Shown here: positions 1 to 7,141 of the stretch, piece by piece
How positions within the stretch are numbered: position 1 is the stretch's first letter
How the letters are laid out: every line of letters begins with the position of its first letter
Source of the DNA: Lachnospiraceae bacterium
Lineage (GTDB): Bacteria > Bacillota_A > Clostridia > Lachnospirales > Lachnospiraceae
Assembly: GCA_017958245.1 (NCBI GenBank)
Contig: JAGDDC010000004.1
Span: forward strand, 1-10,297
DNA: 10,297 nt
Reading direction: 5' to 3'
Program-made: the position numbers and the translations under genes
Notes under the pieces: generated by a model
Databases searched by the model: none
What the model saw: the letters and a program-made list of their open reading frames with translations, nothing else
What the model was told of the DNA's origin: nothing

Positions 1-762
1 CTTCTCCACGTGGTCCGCGTACTCCTTTGGTCCTATGTCGTAGACGGTCTCGCCGTCAACCAGCCTCGGGAGTCCCGCATTTGCCTGTACTATCACGGGT
101 TTCGTGGACACGGAGCAGATCTTTTCGACTATCGGGTAGAGTTCCTTCGGTCCGAGCGAGCAGTTGACCCCGACTGCATCGGCTCCGAGGCAGCACATGG
201 TGTAAGTCGCGACCTCGGGCGGAGTGCCGAGGAACGTCCTGCCGTCCTCCTGGTAGCTCATACTCGCGATCACGGGCTTGTCGCAGTTCTCCTTCACAGC
301 GAGCAGCGCGGCCTTCATCTCGTAGATGTCGGTCATGGTCTCTATAATGTAGATGTCCGTTCCCGCCTTCTCTCCGGCGAGGACCTGTTCCTTGAAGAGC
401 TCGTAGGCTTCCTCGAAGGTGAGCGTTCCGAGCGGCGCAAGAAGCGCGCCGACAGGGCCTATGTCCTGGGCCACGAAACGTGCCCCCGACTCCCTGGCAA
501 GCCTCACTGCTGCGGCTATACAGGACTCAACGTCCAAGTCCGCGGGGAGCTTGTGGCTGTTCGCGCCGAAGGTGTTCGCCGAGACCACGTCGGCTCCAGC
601 CTCCACGTAGGCGCGGTGAACCTTCTTTACGTCCTCGGGCCTCTCGATGTTCCAGCGCTCGGGTATCTCCCCGGCCGCCAGTCCGGCATTCTGCAGCATC
701 GTGCCCATGCCGCCGTCAAAGATCAGATATCTATCAAGATTGTTCAGATCGATCCTTCCCAT
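1..762 (-). CDS. Homocysteine S-methyltransferase domain protein (MetH N-terminal type), 3' end outside window
   Basis: This would transfer a methyl group to the zinc-bound thiol of homocysteine to give methionine, in the cytoplasm. The 254 visible residues match the family's TIM barrel: DGGMGT at residues 16-21, an ANTFGAN motif near residue 65, an IGP motif, and GVNCS with Cys201, which corresponds to the first zinc-ligand cysteine. The paired CC ligands expected about 65 residues later lie beyond the left edge. The start is the ATG at 762, with AAGGAG (769-774) seven bases upstream. It begins 40 bases after the stop of the fused transporter gene with no terminator between them, so it is probably the last visible gene of that operon. 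I cannot tell whether it is a stand-alone enzyme using S-methylmethionine or betaine, or the first module of cobalamin-dependent methionine synthase. The barrel's family is clear; the methyl donor is not. Confidence 0.9.
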   Translation of the reverse strand, partial: MGRIDLNNLDRYLIFDGGMGTMLQNAGLAAGEIPERWNIERPEDVKKVHRAYVEAGADVVSANTFGANSHKLPADLDVESCIAAAVRLARESGARFVAQDIGPVGALLAPLGTLTFEEAYELFKEQVLAGEKAGTDIYIIETMTDIYEMKAALLAVKENCDKPVIASMSYQEDGRTFLGTPPEVATYTMCCLGADAVGVNCSLGPKELYPIVEKICSVSTKPVIVQANAGLPRLVDGETVYDIGPKEYADHVEK

Positions 763-802
763 AAAATGCTCCTTCCGCGTGTTTGTCCCGTCCGGGCCTG
801 TC

Positions 803-3208
803 TCACCCCTGCTGAAGGGTCCCGTTCTTTTCTTCTTCAGTCCCGGGCATCTCTTTAAGCTCTGTCACATCACCTTTGTCAACGCGGTATATCTTGTTGC
901 AAATGCGCTTCACGAGTCCCATGTCGTGCGATATAAAGATGTAGGCGTGCCCCATCTCCTCCTTGAGCTTCACGAGAAGTTCAAGGATCTGCTCCCTGAT
1001 CGTGACGTCGAGCGCCGACACCGGCTCGTCGAGGATCACAAGATCGTGCCTGCATATCACGGAGAGCGCTATGGCCACCCTCTGCTTCTGTCCTCCCGAC
1101 AGCTCGCTTATGTGCCTCATGGCATACTCCTCAGAGAGCTCCACACTCTCAAGTATAGCACGTACGCGCCTCTTTCGCTCGTCTTTTTTTACGCCCGTGT
1201 TTTTCAAGGGTTCCTCAAGTATCCAGCCCACCCTCTTGCAAGGATTCAGGCTCGAATGAGGGTCCTGGAAGACCATGCCGAGGCTCTTCGCCCGGTCTCT
1301 GATCACCTCTCCGTCACACTGCTTTATAAAGCCTGCTATGGCGCGCACAAGACTCGTCTTTCCGCTGCCGCTCTCACCCACAAGCCCCACCGTATCGTGT
1401 CTGTCCACCTTCATTGACACGTTGTTCACGGCCTTAAAAAGCATGCTCCTCGAAAAGAACCCGTGAGACTTCTGCCTGTAATACACGTTGAGATCCCTGA
1501 CCTCGAGCACCGTCTCGCTGTCCTCGGGCTCACTGTATGTGCACCTTACTATGCCGTGGGATGCGCGGATGAGGTTCTTTGTATACTCCTCACCGGGAGT
1601 CTCGAAAACCTTCTCTATATCCCCCTGCTCCACGACCCTTCCGTCTTTTAAGATATATACCCTGCTGCAGATCCGCCTGATCACCTCAAGGTCGTGAGAT
1701 ATGAGCAGGACCGATATGCCGTGACGCTTTGACAACTCCCCGAGCAGCTCGAGGACGTGATCCGCGGTCTTCGCGTCAAGCGCAGTCGTCGGCTCGTCCG
1801 CTATGACGAGCTCCGGCCTTGCGATCACGGCCATGGCGATCATCGCCCTCTGCCTCATGCCTCCCGAAAGCTCGTGGGGATAGAGGTCAAAGACTGCCTT
1901 TCCCGCAAGCCCGCACTCATCCAGAGCATCGATCGTCCTCTCCCTCTTCGTCTTTTCGTCGAGTTCCGGGAAATGTATATCGAGCACTTCCTTTACCTGG
2001 TCGCCGATCGTCATCAGGGGGTTGAGCGAGCTCATAGGCTCCTGGAAGACCATGGCCACCTTGCTTCCCCTCAGCTTTCCGAGCTCCTCCTCGGACATGG
2101 TGTCCAGCCGGTGCTCCCCGAGGAAGCTGACCGTTCCGCCCGTCATGCAGGCCGCCTTCGGCATGATGCCCATCACAGCCTTTGCGAGCATGCTCTTTCC
2201 GGCTCCGGACTCACCCACTATCCCGACTATCTCGCCGTCCGAGACCTTCACGCTCACCCTGTCGAGGCAGGGCTGAAGCGAGCCGTCGGGCTCACAGAAG
2301 CTCACGCTCAGCTCGTCCACCACGAGTATGTCATCTTTCCCGGATGACACTATCTTTGAGAGCAGTGCTATTCTCTGTTTGTTAATCCTTCTTTTAACTT
2401 TCTTGTATGTCTGGCTCGTGACACCCAGGTTCTCTCCTATGAGTGTGATCGACAGGATCGAGAGCACTATGAACGCACCGGTGAAGAGTGCGTACCACGG
2501 CGCGGTGAGAAGGTATGCCTGAGACTCCGCAAGCATCCTTCCAAGGCTCGCCTCAGGCGGCTGAACACCGAGCCCCAGGAAACTCATCCCGGCCTCGGCG
2601 AGTATCGCGTTGTTGATCCCGATGAGCGCGGTCGACAAAAAGACGTTTCTCGTGTTCGGCAGGATGTGGACCAGGATCACCCTCAGATGCCCCGCTCCGC
2701 AAAGCCTTGCGTTCCTCACGTAGTCCATGCCCCTCTCGCGTATCACCTCTGACCTCATTATCCTTGCAAATGAGGGTATGAAGACGATCCCCAGTGCTAT
2801 GACTATGTTGGCGGTACCTATGTTCAGTACGCTCACTATCACGAGTGCCAGAAGGATGCTCGGAAGCGAGGCAAGCGCATCGTTGAGCCTCATGAAGATC
2901 TCGTCGGCTATCCCTCCGAAGTATCCGGTCACAGCCCCTATCGCAGTCCCTGCCACGGCGCCCACGAAGACGGTCGCAAGAGCCACGAGGAAAGTCGTCT
3001 TGCCGCCCTCCATGATCCTTGAGAAGATGTCGCGCCCGAAGTTGTCCGTTCCGAACAAATGCGTCAGCGAAGGCGCGGCGTTCTTTAAAGATATATCCAT
3101 GGCCTCAGGGTCGTAAGGCGTGACAAAAAAGCCTATGAGCACGGGGACGAACATAAGCGATGCAAGGCATATGCCAAATATTAATTTTTTATTTAACTTT
3201 TTGTGCAT
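803..3208 (-). CDS. Fused peptide/nickel-type ABC transporter: DppC-like permease plus two ATPase domains
   Basis: This single 801-residue polypeptide carries what are usually three subunits of a peptide/nickel importer. Residues 1-265 are a DppC-type permease: an N-terminal membrane anchor, the LFGTDNFGRD motif at 51-60, about five further hydrophobic segments and an EAA-type loop around 150-185. Residues 293-550 are a first ATPase: Walker A GESGAGKS 332-339, Q-loop Q389, signature LSGGM 447-451, Walker B ending D471-E472, H-loop H505. Residues 566-790 are a second ATPase: GESGSGKT 611-618, Q648, LSGGQ 703-707, D727-E728, H761. All catalytic motifs look intact. Both ATPases are short and lack the cysteine-rich C-terminal extension seen in many DppD/DppF proteins. 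The ATG at 3208 has an AGGA six bases upstream and lies 30 bases after the DppB-like stop. The reading frame is continuous through both junctions, so the fusion is not an artefact of merging ORFs. Confidence 0.93.
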   Translation of the reverse strand: MHKKLNKKLIFGICLASLMFVPVLIGFFVTPYDPEAMDISLKNAAPSLTHLFGTDNFGRDIFSRIMEGGKTTFLVALATVFVGAVAGTAIGAVTGYFGGIADEIFMRLNDALASLPSILLALVIVSVLNIGTANIVIALGIVFIPSFARIMRSEVIRERGMDYVRNARLCGAGHLRVILVHILPNTRNVFLSTALIGINNAILAEAGMSFLGLGVQPPEASLGRMLAESQAYLLTAPWYALFTGAFIVLSILSITLIGENLGVTSQTYKKVKRRINKQRIALLSKIVSSGKDDILVVDELSVSFCEPDGSLQPCLDRVSVKVSDGEIVGIVGESGAGKSMLAKAVMGIMPKAACMTGGTVSFLGEHRLDTMSEEELGKLRGSKVAMVFQEPMSSLNPLMTIGDQVKEVLDIHFPELDEKTKRERTIDALDECGLAGKAVFDLYPHELSGGMRQRAMIAMAVIARPELVIADEPTTALDAKTADHVLELLGELSKRHGISVLLISHDLEVIRRICSRVYILKDGRVVEQGDIEKVFETPGEEYTKNLIRASHGIVRCTYSEPEDSETVLEVRDLNVYYRQKSHGFFSRSMLFKAVNNVSMKVDRHDTVGLVGESGSGKTSLVRAIAGFIKQCDGEVIRDRAKSLGMVFQDPHSSLNPCKRVGWILEEPLKNTGVKKDERKRRVRAILESVELSEEYAMRHISELSGGQKQRVAIALSVICRHDLVILDEPVSALDVTIREQILELLVKLKEEMGHAYIFISHDMGLVKRICNKIYRVDKGDVTELKEMPGTEEEKNGTLQQG

Positions 3209-3238
3209 AGTCGATCCTGCCTGCTGTCTGCCTTGTCG

Positions 3239-4174
3239 TCATCTGATCCTGGGGTCGAGCACACGGTAGAGCACGTCCACAAAGAGGTTTGTGAGCATCA
3301 CTATCACCGCGGTGAGCAATATGCACCCCTGCACTATGGCGAAATCCCTGTTCGCTATGGCGCTCACGAGCAGCCTCCCGAGTCCGGGCACGTTGAATAC
3401 CTGCTCGACCATCAGGCTTCCCGCTATGACCTCCGCAAAGATCAGCCCAAGGAAGGTCACCACGTTCATCATCGAGTTTTTGAGTATGTGCCTCTTCAGC
3501 ACGGTCCGCCCGTCGCAGCCCTTGGCGGTGGCTGTCCTCACGTAGTCCTGCTCCTTCTCCCTCGCCATCGAGCTCTTCATGAATTTCACCGTCATCGCGA
3601 TCTTCGGCAGAGCGACGGAGAGCGCGGGGAAGACCATGAACCCGAGGTACTCGGCAAATCCCTGCGACACAGTCCTGTATCCGCCGGGAGTGAAGAGGTT
3701 TAAGACTATCCCGAAGACGAGAGTCACCAATATCCCCATGAAGAAAGAGGGGACGGCCATGACGGTCTGCGAGAGAACGGTCATTACCCTGTCGAGAAGG
3801 CCATCCTCTTTTCGCGATACTATGATCCCGAGAGGGAGCGATATCAGCACGATCATGAGCATCGAAAGTCCGCCCAGTCCCAGTGTCACTGCAAATCTGT
3901 CCGCTATGAGCTCTCCCGCGGGGCGGTCGTACCTCACAGACATACCGAAATCGCCCGTCAGAGCCTTGCCCATCCATCTGAAGAACCTGACGGTCGCAGG
4001 GTCGTCAAGTCCCCTGGCCTGCCTGACCGCCTCGATCTGCTCGGCGGTCGCCTCCGTCCCGAGCTCCGTGACTGCGCTGTCGCCCGGTATCACCTGAAAC
4101 AAAACAAAGGAGATGACCGCAATGAAGAACAATGTCACCAAAAACGACAACGTTTTTTTAACATAGTAGATCAC
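3239..4174 (-). CDS. DppB-type permease of the peptide/nickel ABC importer
   Basis: This is the first membrane subunit of the importer, paired with the permease part of the fused downstream protein to form the channel. The 311 residues show an N-terminal membrane helix, the family's stretch after it (a GTEATAEQI region, then GLDDP), a GDFGMS motif, several further hydrophobic segments and an EAA-type cytoplasmic loop containing DYVRTATAKG, through which it would contact an ATPase domain. It ends in PRIR, as DppB proteins often do after the last helix. I take the GTG at 4174 as the start, because the strong ribosome site GGGAGGTG lies at the right distance from it. A GTG nine bases earlier (4183) is in frame but sits inside that site. 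The gene lies 22 bases after the binding-protein stop, so co-transcription is very likely. Confidence 0.93.
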   Translation of the reverse strand: MIYYVKKTLSFLVTLFFIAVISFVLFQVIPGDSAVTELGTEATAEQIEAVRQARGLDDPATVRFFRWMGKALTGDFGMSVRYDRPAGELIADRFAVTLGLGGLSMLMIVLISLPLGIIVSRKEDGLLDRVMTVLSQTVMAVPSFFMGILVTLVFGIVLNLFTPGGYRTVSQGFAEYLGFMVFPALSVALPKIAMTVKFMKSSMAREKEQDYVRTATAKGCDGRTVLKRHILKNSMMNVVTFLGLIFAEVIAGSLMVEQVFNVPGLGRLLVSAIANRDFAIVQGCILLTAVIVMLTNLFVDVLYRVLDPRIR

Positions 4175-4181
4175 GGGGGTC

Positions 4182-4189
4182 ACCTCCCT
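4182..4189 (-). promoter_or_regulatory. Ribosome binding site that sets the DppB-like start
   Basis: On the minus strand this reads AGGGAGGT, close to the ideal anti-16S pairing sequence. The GGAGG core ends eight bases before the GTG at 4174, which is good spacing. The earlier in-frame GTG at 4183 overlaps the core itself and so cannot be read from it. Confidence 0.75.
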
Positions 4190-4196
4190 TTATAGT

Positions 4197-5747
4197 TTAA
4201 TTCCCGTCACGTCCGGTAAGCGGCAGCAAGTCGTCCGCCTCCGGAGCCTTTATGCGTATGGTCGACATGTCCTGAACGTAAACAGGGTAGAAAACATATC
4301 CCTCTACTCTCTTCGAGACCGCGACAACGTTGTGCGGGCTCTGGATGAAGACTGAAGCCGCCTGCTCCGTCAGGATCTCCTGCAGCCTCTTGTACGCAGT
4401 TGCCTTCTTGTCCGTGTCGACCTCGTTGACTGCCTTCTTGTAGAGCTCGTCAAACTCGGGGTCCGAGAAGTTTATGAAGTTCTTTGAGGAATCCGAGGGA
4501 TAGTATTTGAGCGTATCCCCGGGCGCAAGCTTCGCGTCGAGTCCTATGACCGTTGCCTCAAAGTCTCTCCCCGAATATACGTCGGAGAGCCACGTCGCCC
4601 ACTCGATCAGCTCGATCTGAGCGTCCACGCCTATCTTTTTGAGCTCCTCCACGATCACCTGAGCGGTGTCGATGTGGAAGACGTAGTTCGAGGGCACCTT
4701 GATCTTGAAGCTGAAACCGTCTCCGTACCCGGCCTCCTCAAGGAGTGCCTTTGCGCGGTCCGGATCGTAGGTGTAGAAAGAACTGAGCGACTCGTTGTAG
4801 TAGGTCTTGTAGCTCGAGAAGATCGCGCTCTCGACCACGTCGCTCCTGCCGCCCGCCACCATGCTTATGATCTCGTCACGGTTGACGGCCATGTTGAGAG
4901 CCTGTCTGACTCTCACGTCATCAAAAGGTTTGACCTTGTTGTTGAGGAAGAGCCCCTGCACAAGGTTCATCGGCGCAGCCAGTATGTCAAACTTGTCCTT
5001 AAGCTGCTTTGACTGCTCGTCGGTGACGTAGGGAAAGACGTCTATCGATCCGCCCAGCAGCTCCAGAAAAGCCGCATCCGAGCTGGCGGATATCTTGAAG
5101 GTCACGCCGTCGAGTGAAGGAACTCCGTCGAGATAGTATTTATTGTTCTTCTCGATCACCACACTCACCTGAGGCGTGTAGCTCACGAACCTGAAAGGTC
5201 CGGTCCCTATGGGTGCCGTTGTCTGATCGGTGTAGTTTTCGGGGATTATGGCGCAGGTGAAGTACCCTATCAGCTCAGTGTTCGGGCTATCAAGCACGAC
5301 TTCCACCTTTGTCTCATCTGCCTTGATCTCTTTTATAACAGAAAAAGCCGATATCACCTGGACCTCCGGATCGGTAGTCTCAAGCATACCGGCACAACGC
5401 TTCAGCGAATAAACTATGTCTTCCGCAGTAACCTTGTCACCATTGTGGAACCTGACGTTGTCTCTCAGTTCAAATGAGTACGTCAGTCCGTCCTCAGAAA
5501 TGGTGTAACTCTTTGCTACTGCCGGAACAAGATCTCCTTTTTCATCGGACTTTACAAGTCCCTCGAAGATGTTGTACAAAACCTCTTTAGTTCCTGCCGC
5601 TACTGCTTTGTGTGGGTCAAGACTATCCATATCCTGGGTTATTCCAACCACTATAGTTCCACCGTCTTTATCCGTGCCGCCTTTGCACCCGCAGAGTGCG
5701 GCCGTCATCAGAACAACGAGCACCAGACTGAAAATTCTTCTTTTCAT
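4197..5747 (-). CDS. Extracellular solute-binding lipoprotein, peptide/nickel family (DppA/OppA/NikA type)
   Basis: This is the substrate-capturing subunit of the importer, lipid-anchored outside the membrane. The 516 residues fit the usual length of solute-binding family 5. Residues 1-20 are a signal peptide with a lipobox L18-C19-G20-C21, so Cys21 would be the lipidated N-terminus. The family's N-terminal signature is clear: DSLDPHKA near 41-48, an NIFEGLV stretch, then SFELRDNVRFHNGD and a following AEDIVYSLKR near 91-117. A DPDRAKALLEEAGY motif typical of the second lobe is also present. The ATG at 5747 has AGGAG (5756-5760) eight bases upstream. It is the first gene of the operon. Binding specificity cannot be read off; peptides, nickel or a metal chelate are all possible. 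The downstream methyltransferase hints at a methionine- or methyl-related substrate, which is inference only. Confidence 0.93.
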   Translation of the reverse strand: MKRRIFSLVLVVLMTAALCGCKGGTDKDGGTIVVGITQDMDSLDPHKAVAAGTKEVLYNIFEGLVKSDEKGDLVPAVAKSYTISEDGLTYSFELRDNVRFHNGDKVTAEDIVYSLKRCAGMLETTDPEVQVISAFSVIKEIKADETKVEVVLDSPNTELIGYFTCAIIPENYTDQTTAPIGTGPFRFVSYTPQVSVVIEKNNKYYLDGVPSLDGVTFKISASSDAAFLELLGGSIDVFPYVTDEQSKQLKDKFDILAAPMNLVQGLFLNNKVKPFDDVRVRQALNMAVNRDEIISMVAGGRSDVVESAIFSSYKTYYNESLSSFYTYDPDRAKALLEEAGYGDGFSFKIKVPSNYVFHIDTAQVIVEELKKIGVDAQIELIEWATWLSDVYSGRDFEATVIGLDAKLAPGDTLKYYPSDSSKNFINFSDPEFDELYKKAVNEVDTDKKATAYKRLQEILTEQAASVFIQSPHNVVAVSKRVEGYVFYPVYVQDMSTIRIKAPEADDLLPLTGRDGN

Positions 5748-5764
5748 TCCGGTATCTCCTTTTT

Positions 5765-5787
5765 GGACGCTCCCGCAAGGGTCGTCC
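5765..5787 (-). promoter_or_regulatory. Leader hairpin directly upstream of the binding-protein ribosome site
   Basis: On the minus strand GGACG pairs with CGTCC, and inside it CCC pairs with GGG around a TTGC loop, with a small internal mismatch. The hairpin ends four A residues before the AAGGAG of the solute-binding protein gene. No T-tract follows, so it is not a terminator. A role in ribosome access or mRNA stability is possible but unproven. Confidence 0.4.
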
Positions 5788-5795
5788 TTGTTTTA

Positions 5796-5812
5796 GGGCA
5801 GGTTTCCTGCCC
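5796..5812 (-). promoter_or_regulatory. Perfect 7-bp palindrome at the predicted 5' end of the transporter mRNA
   Basis: GGGCAGG and CCTGCCC are perfect inverted repeats around a three-base AT spacer. The palindrome begins about where the predicted promoter (5820-5847) would start transcription. It could be a 5'-terminal stem-loop that protects the mRNA, or a DNA operator over the start site. There is no T-run on either side, so a terminator is unlikely. Confidence 0.4.
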
Positions 5813-5819
5813 CTGACTT

Positions 5820-5847
5820 ATGATAACATGTTTTTATAAAAATACAA
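5820..5847 (-). promoter_or_regulatory. Candidate sigma-A promoter of the transporter operon
   Basis: On the minus strand TTGTAT (5842-5847) and TATCAT (5820-5825) are separated by 16 bases, in a strongly AT-rich stretch. The -10 matches consensus at five of six bases and the -35 at three. It would give a leader of about 65 bases before the ATG at 5747. Confidence 0.45.
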
Positions 5848-5885
5848 CCTTTTTTCGCGATTTTTGGCTTAAAGTTACGCCTCAT

Positions 5886-5918
5886 TCCCGCACAAGACAG
5901 GTGAGAAGTCGTGCGGGA
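5886..5918. promoter_or_regulatory. Imperfect dyad between the two divergent promoters, candidate operator
   Basis: TCCCGCAC at 5886-5893 is matched by its exact complement GTGCGGGA at 5911-5918. Inside, GAC (5896-5898) pairs with GTC (5908-5910), leaving an AA bulge and a nine-base loop, so 11 base pairs can form. It lies upstream of both predicted promoters, so it is more likely a DNA-level site than an RNA hairpin. No T-tract follows on either strand. Confidence 0.35.
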
Positions 5919-5971
5919 CCGCGCGGGGACTGTGTTTCCATTTTTCGCCAATTGCCCGCCGGGTATGGCAT

Positions 5972-6000
5972 TTGCATAAAAAACGTGGTATAAATATAGT
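5972..6000 (+). promoter_or_regulatory. Candidate sigma-A promoter of the binding protein-cyclase operon
   Basis: TTGCAT (5972-5977) and TATAGT (5995-6000) are separated by 17 bases. The -10 matches consensus at five of six positions and the -35 at three. An overlapping TATAAA at 5989-5994 is an alternative -10. The implied leader is about 46 bases. Confidence 0.45.
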
Positions 6001-6052
6001 AAATCTTTTTTCCTTTACAGTATTGAAGTCAGGGACAAGGGAGTGACGACAT

Positions 6053-7141
6053 ATGAGACATGAAAAGAGATTCTTGAAAAAAGCATTTGCCGTGTCAGCA
6101 TCATTTGTCCTCATGCTCTCACTTTCAAGCTGTTCTGTGGCAGACGACAAAACGCCTGCCCCCGTGGAAGCAAGCAGCAGCAAGGACCTTGTGAGAAGCG
6201 CGGTGGATTTCGACCACGAGCTGGACTCTTATGTGCCGAAAAAAAGCGAATACAGCTTCTATTTCACGTACAAGATAGTCCACCCCTGGTGGGACGCGGT
6301 CGCGCTCGGTATGGAGGAGGCTCAGCGGCAATTCCTCGACAAAGGCATAGCGGTCAGCTACGAGTACATGGCGCCTGCCGCTGCATCCGCCGAGGACCAG
6401 AAGGAGCGGCTTGCAAAGGCGGCGTATGGAGGATATGACGTCATCGGCGTAGATGTGGCGGATGACGCGATCATTTCCCCGATCCTCGACGAAATGACGG
6501 ACGAGGGCTACAAGATCATGACTTTCTCCAGTTCGGACGCGTCTGAGGGCTGCAAGAGGATCGCCTACGTCGGGAACACCCATAACTACGAGGACGGAGC
6601 CGATCTGGCCGAGGCCCTGTGCAAGAAGCTGGGTTACGAAGGCGAGGTGGCCATACTTGTCGGGAGCATCGGAGCTCCGTGCCACGAGGACCGTGCAAGC
6701 GGAGCGAAGGCTGCCATCTCAAAATACGGCGATATGCACATAGTGGCCGTGGAGTATGACATGGACTCCATCGACAACGCCTACAGGCTCACACTGGATA
6801 TATTGAAGGACTATCCGAGTCTTGACGGGATCATCTGCTGCAACATGAGCAACCCCGTGGGGGCTGCCAGAGCGATCACGGAAGTGGGAAGTGACACTGT
6901 GATCGTCGGGATGGACCACGACGAGGAAGCCCTCCGGTACTTAAACGACGGCGTGATCTACTGCCTGGGAGTGCAGGATTGCTTCTCCATCGGGTTTGAC
7001 ACCCTGCAGGTGGCGGTAAAGATCGCGGACGGCAACCTTCCCGGCGACCTGTTCCCCGAGAAGACCAACGAGATCACGACTATCATCTACCAGGAAGATG
7101 CGTCTCTCATGTTGGAACTCTTATACGGTGACATATTATGA
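6053..7141 (+). CDS. Sugar-binding-type periplasmic binding lipoprotein (Peripla_BP_4/RbsB-like)
   Basis: This is predicted to bind a small ligand, probably a sugar, on the outer face of the membrane. Of 362 residues, 1-26 are a signal peptide with lipobox L24-S25-S26-C27, followed by a Pro/Ser-rich tether to about residue 65. The two-lobe RbsB-like fold then runs to the end. Pocket residues that line up with ribose-binding protein are visible: W79-W80 after HP, R214 in DRASG, D288 in GMDHD and Q308 in GVQD. The ATG at 6053 has AAGGGAG nine bases upstream. Its stop overlaps the start of the next gene by four bases (ATGA). No sugar permease or ATPase lies beside it, and the transporter to the left is of a different family with its own binding protein. 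It is therefore more likely a sensor component than a transport component. That role is inferred. Confidence 0.88.
   Translation: MRHEKRFLKKAFAVSASFVLMLSLSSCSVADDKTPAPVEASSSKDLVRSAVDFDHELDSYVPKKSEYSFYFTYKIVHPWWDAVALGMEEAQRQFLDKGIAVSYEYMAPAAASAEDQKERLAKAAYGGYDVIGVDVADDAIISPILDEMTDEGYKIMTFSSSDASEGCKRIAYVGNTHNYEDGADLAEALCKKLGYEGEVAILVGSIGAPCHEDRASGAKAAISKYGDMHIVAVEYDMDSIDNAYRLTLDILKDYPSLDGIICCNMSNPVGAARAITEVGSDTVIVGMDHDEEALRYLNDGVIYCLGVQDCFSIGFDTLQVAVKIADGNLPGDLFPEKTNEITTIIYQEDASLMLELLYGDIL

Noticed and set aside
10..858. A 282-codon open frame on the plus strand opposite the methyltransferase
   Set aside because: The minus-strand frame encodes a clear TIM-barrel enzyme with family motifs; this one is its high-GC antisense shadow.
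3189..3977. A 262-codon open frame on the minus strand overlapping the DppB-like gene
   Set aside because: It is an arginine- and histidine-rich shadow of the permease gene in another frame, with no recognisable domain.
5796..5812. Palindrome as a Rho-independent terminator
   Set aside because: No T-run follows on either strand, and no gene upstream on the plus strand would need it.
5748..5812. Riboswitch (SAM, cobalamin or c-di-GMP) in the transporter leader
   Set aside because: The leader is about 65 bases and shows none of the conserved core elements of these classes that I can recognise.
5966..5977. TGGCAT...TTGCA resembling a sigma-54 promoter
   Set aside because: The two blocks are adjacent, without the five-base spacing sigma-54 needs.
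5875..6183. Minus-strand frame covering the divergent promoters
   Set aside because: It overlaps both a predicted promoter and the signal-peptide region of a confident gene, and shows no domain.
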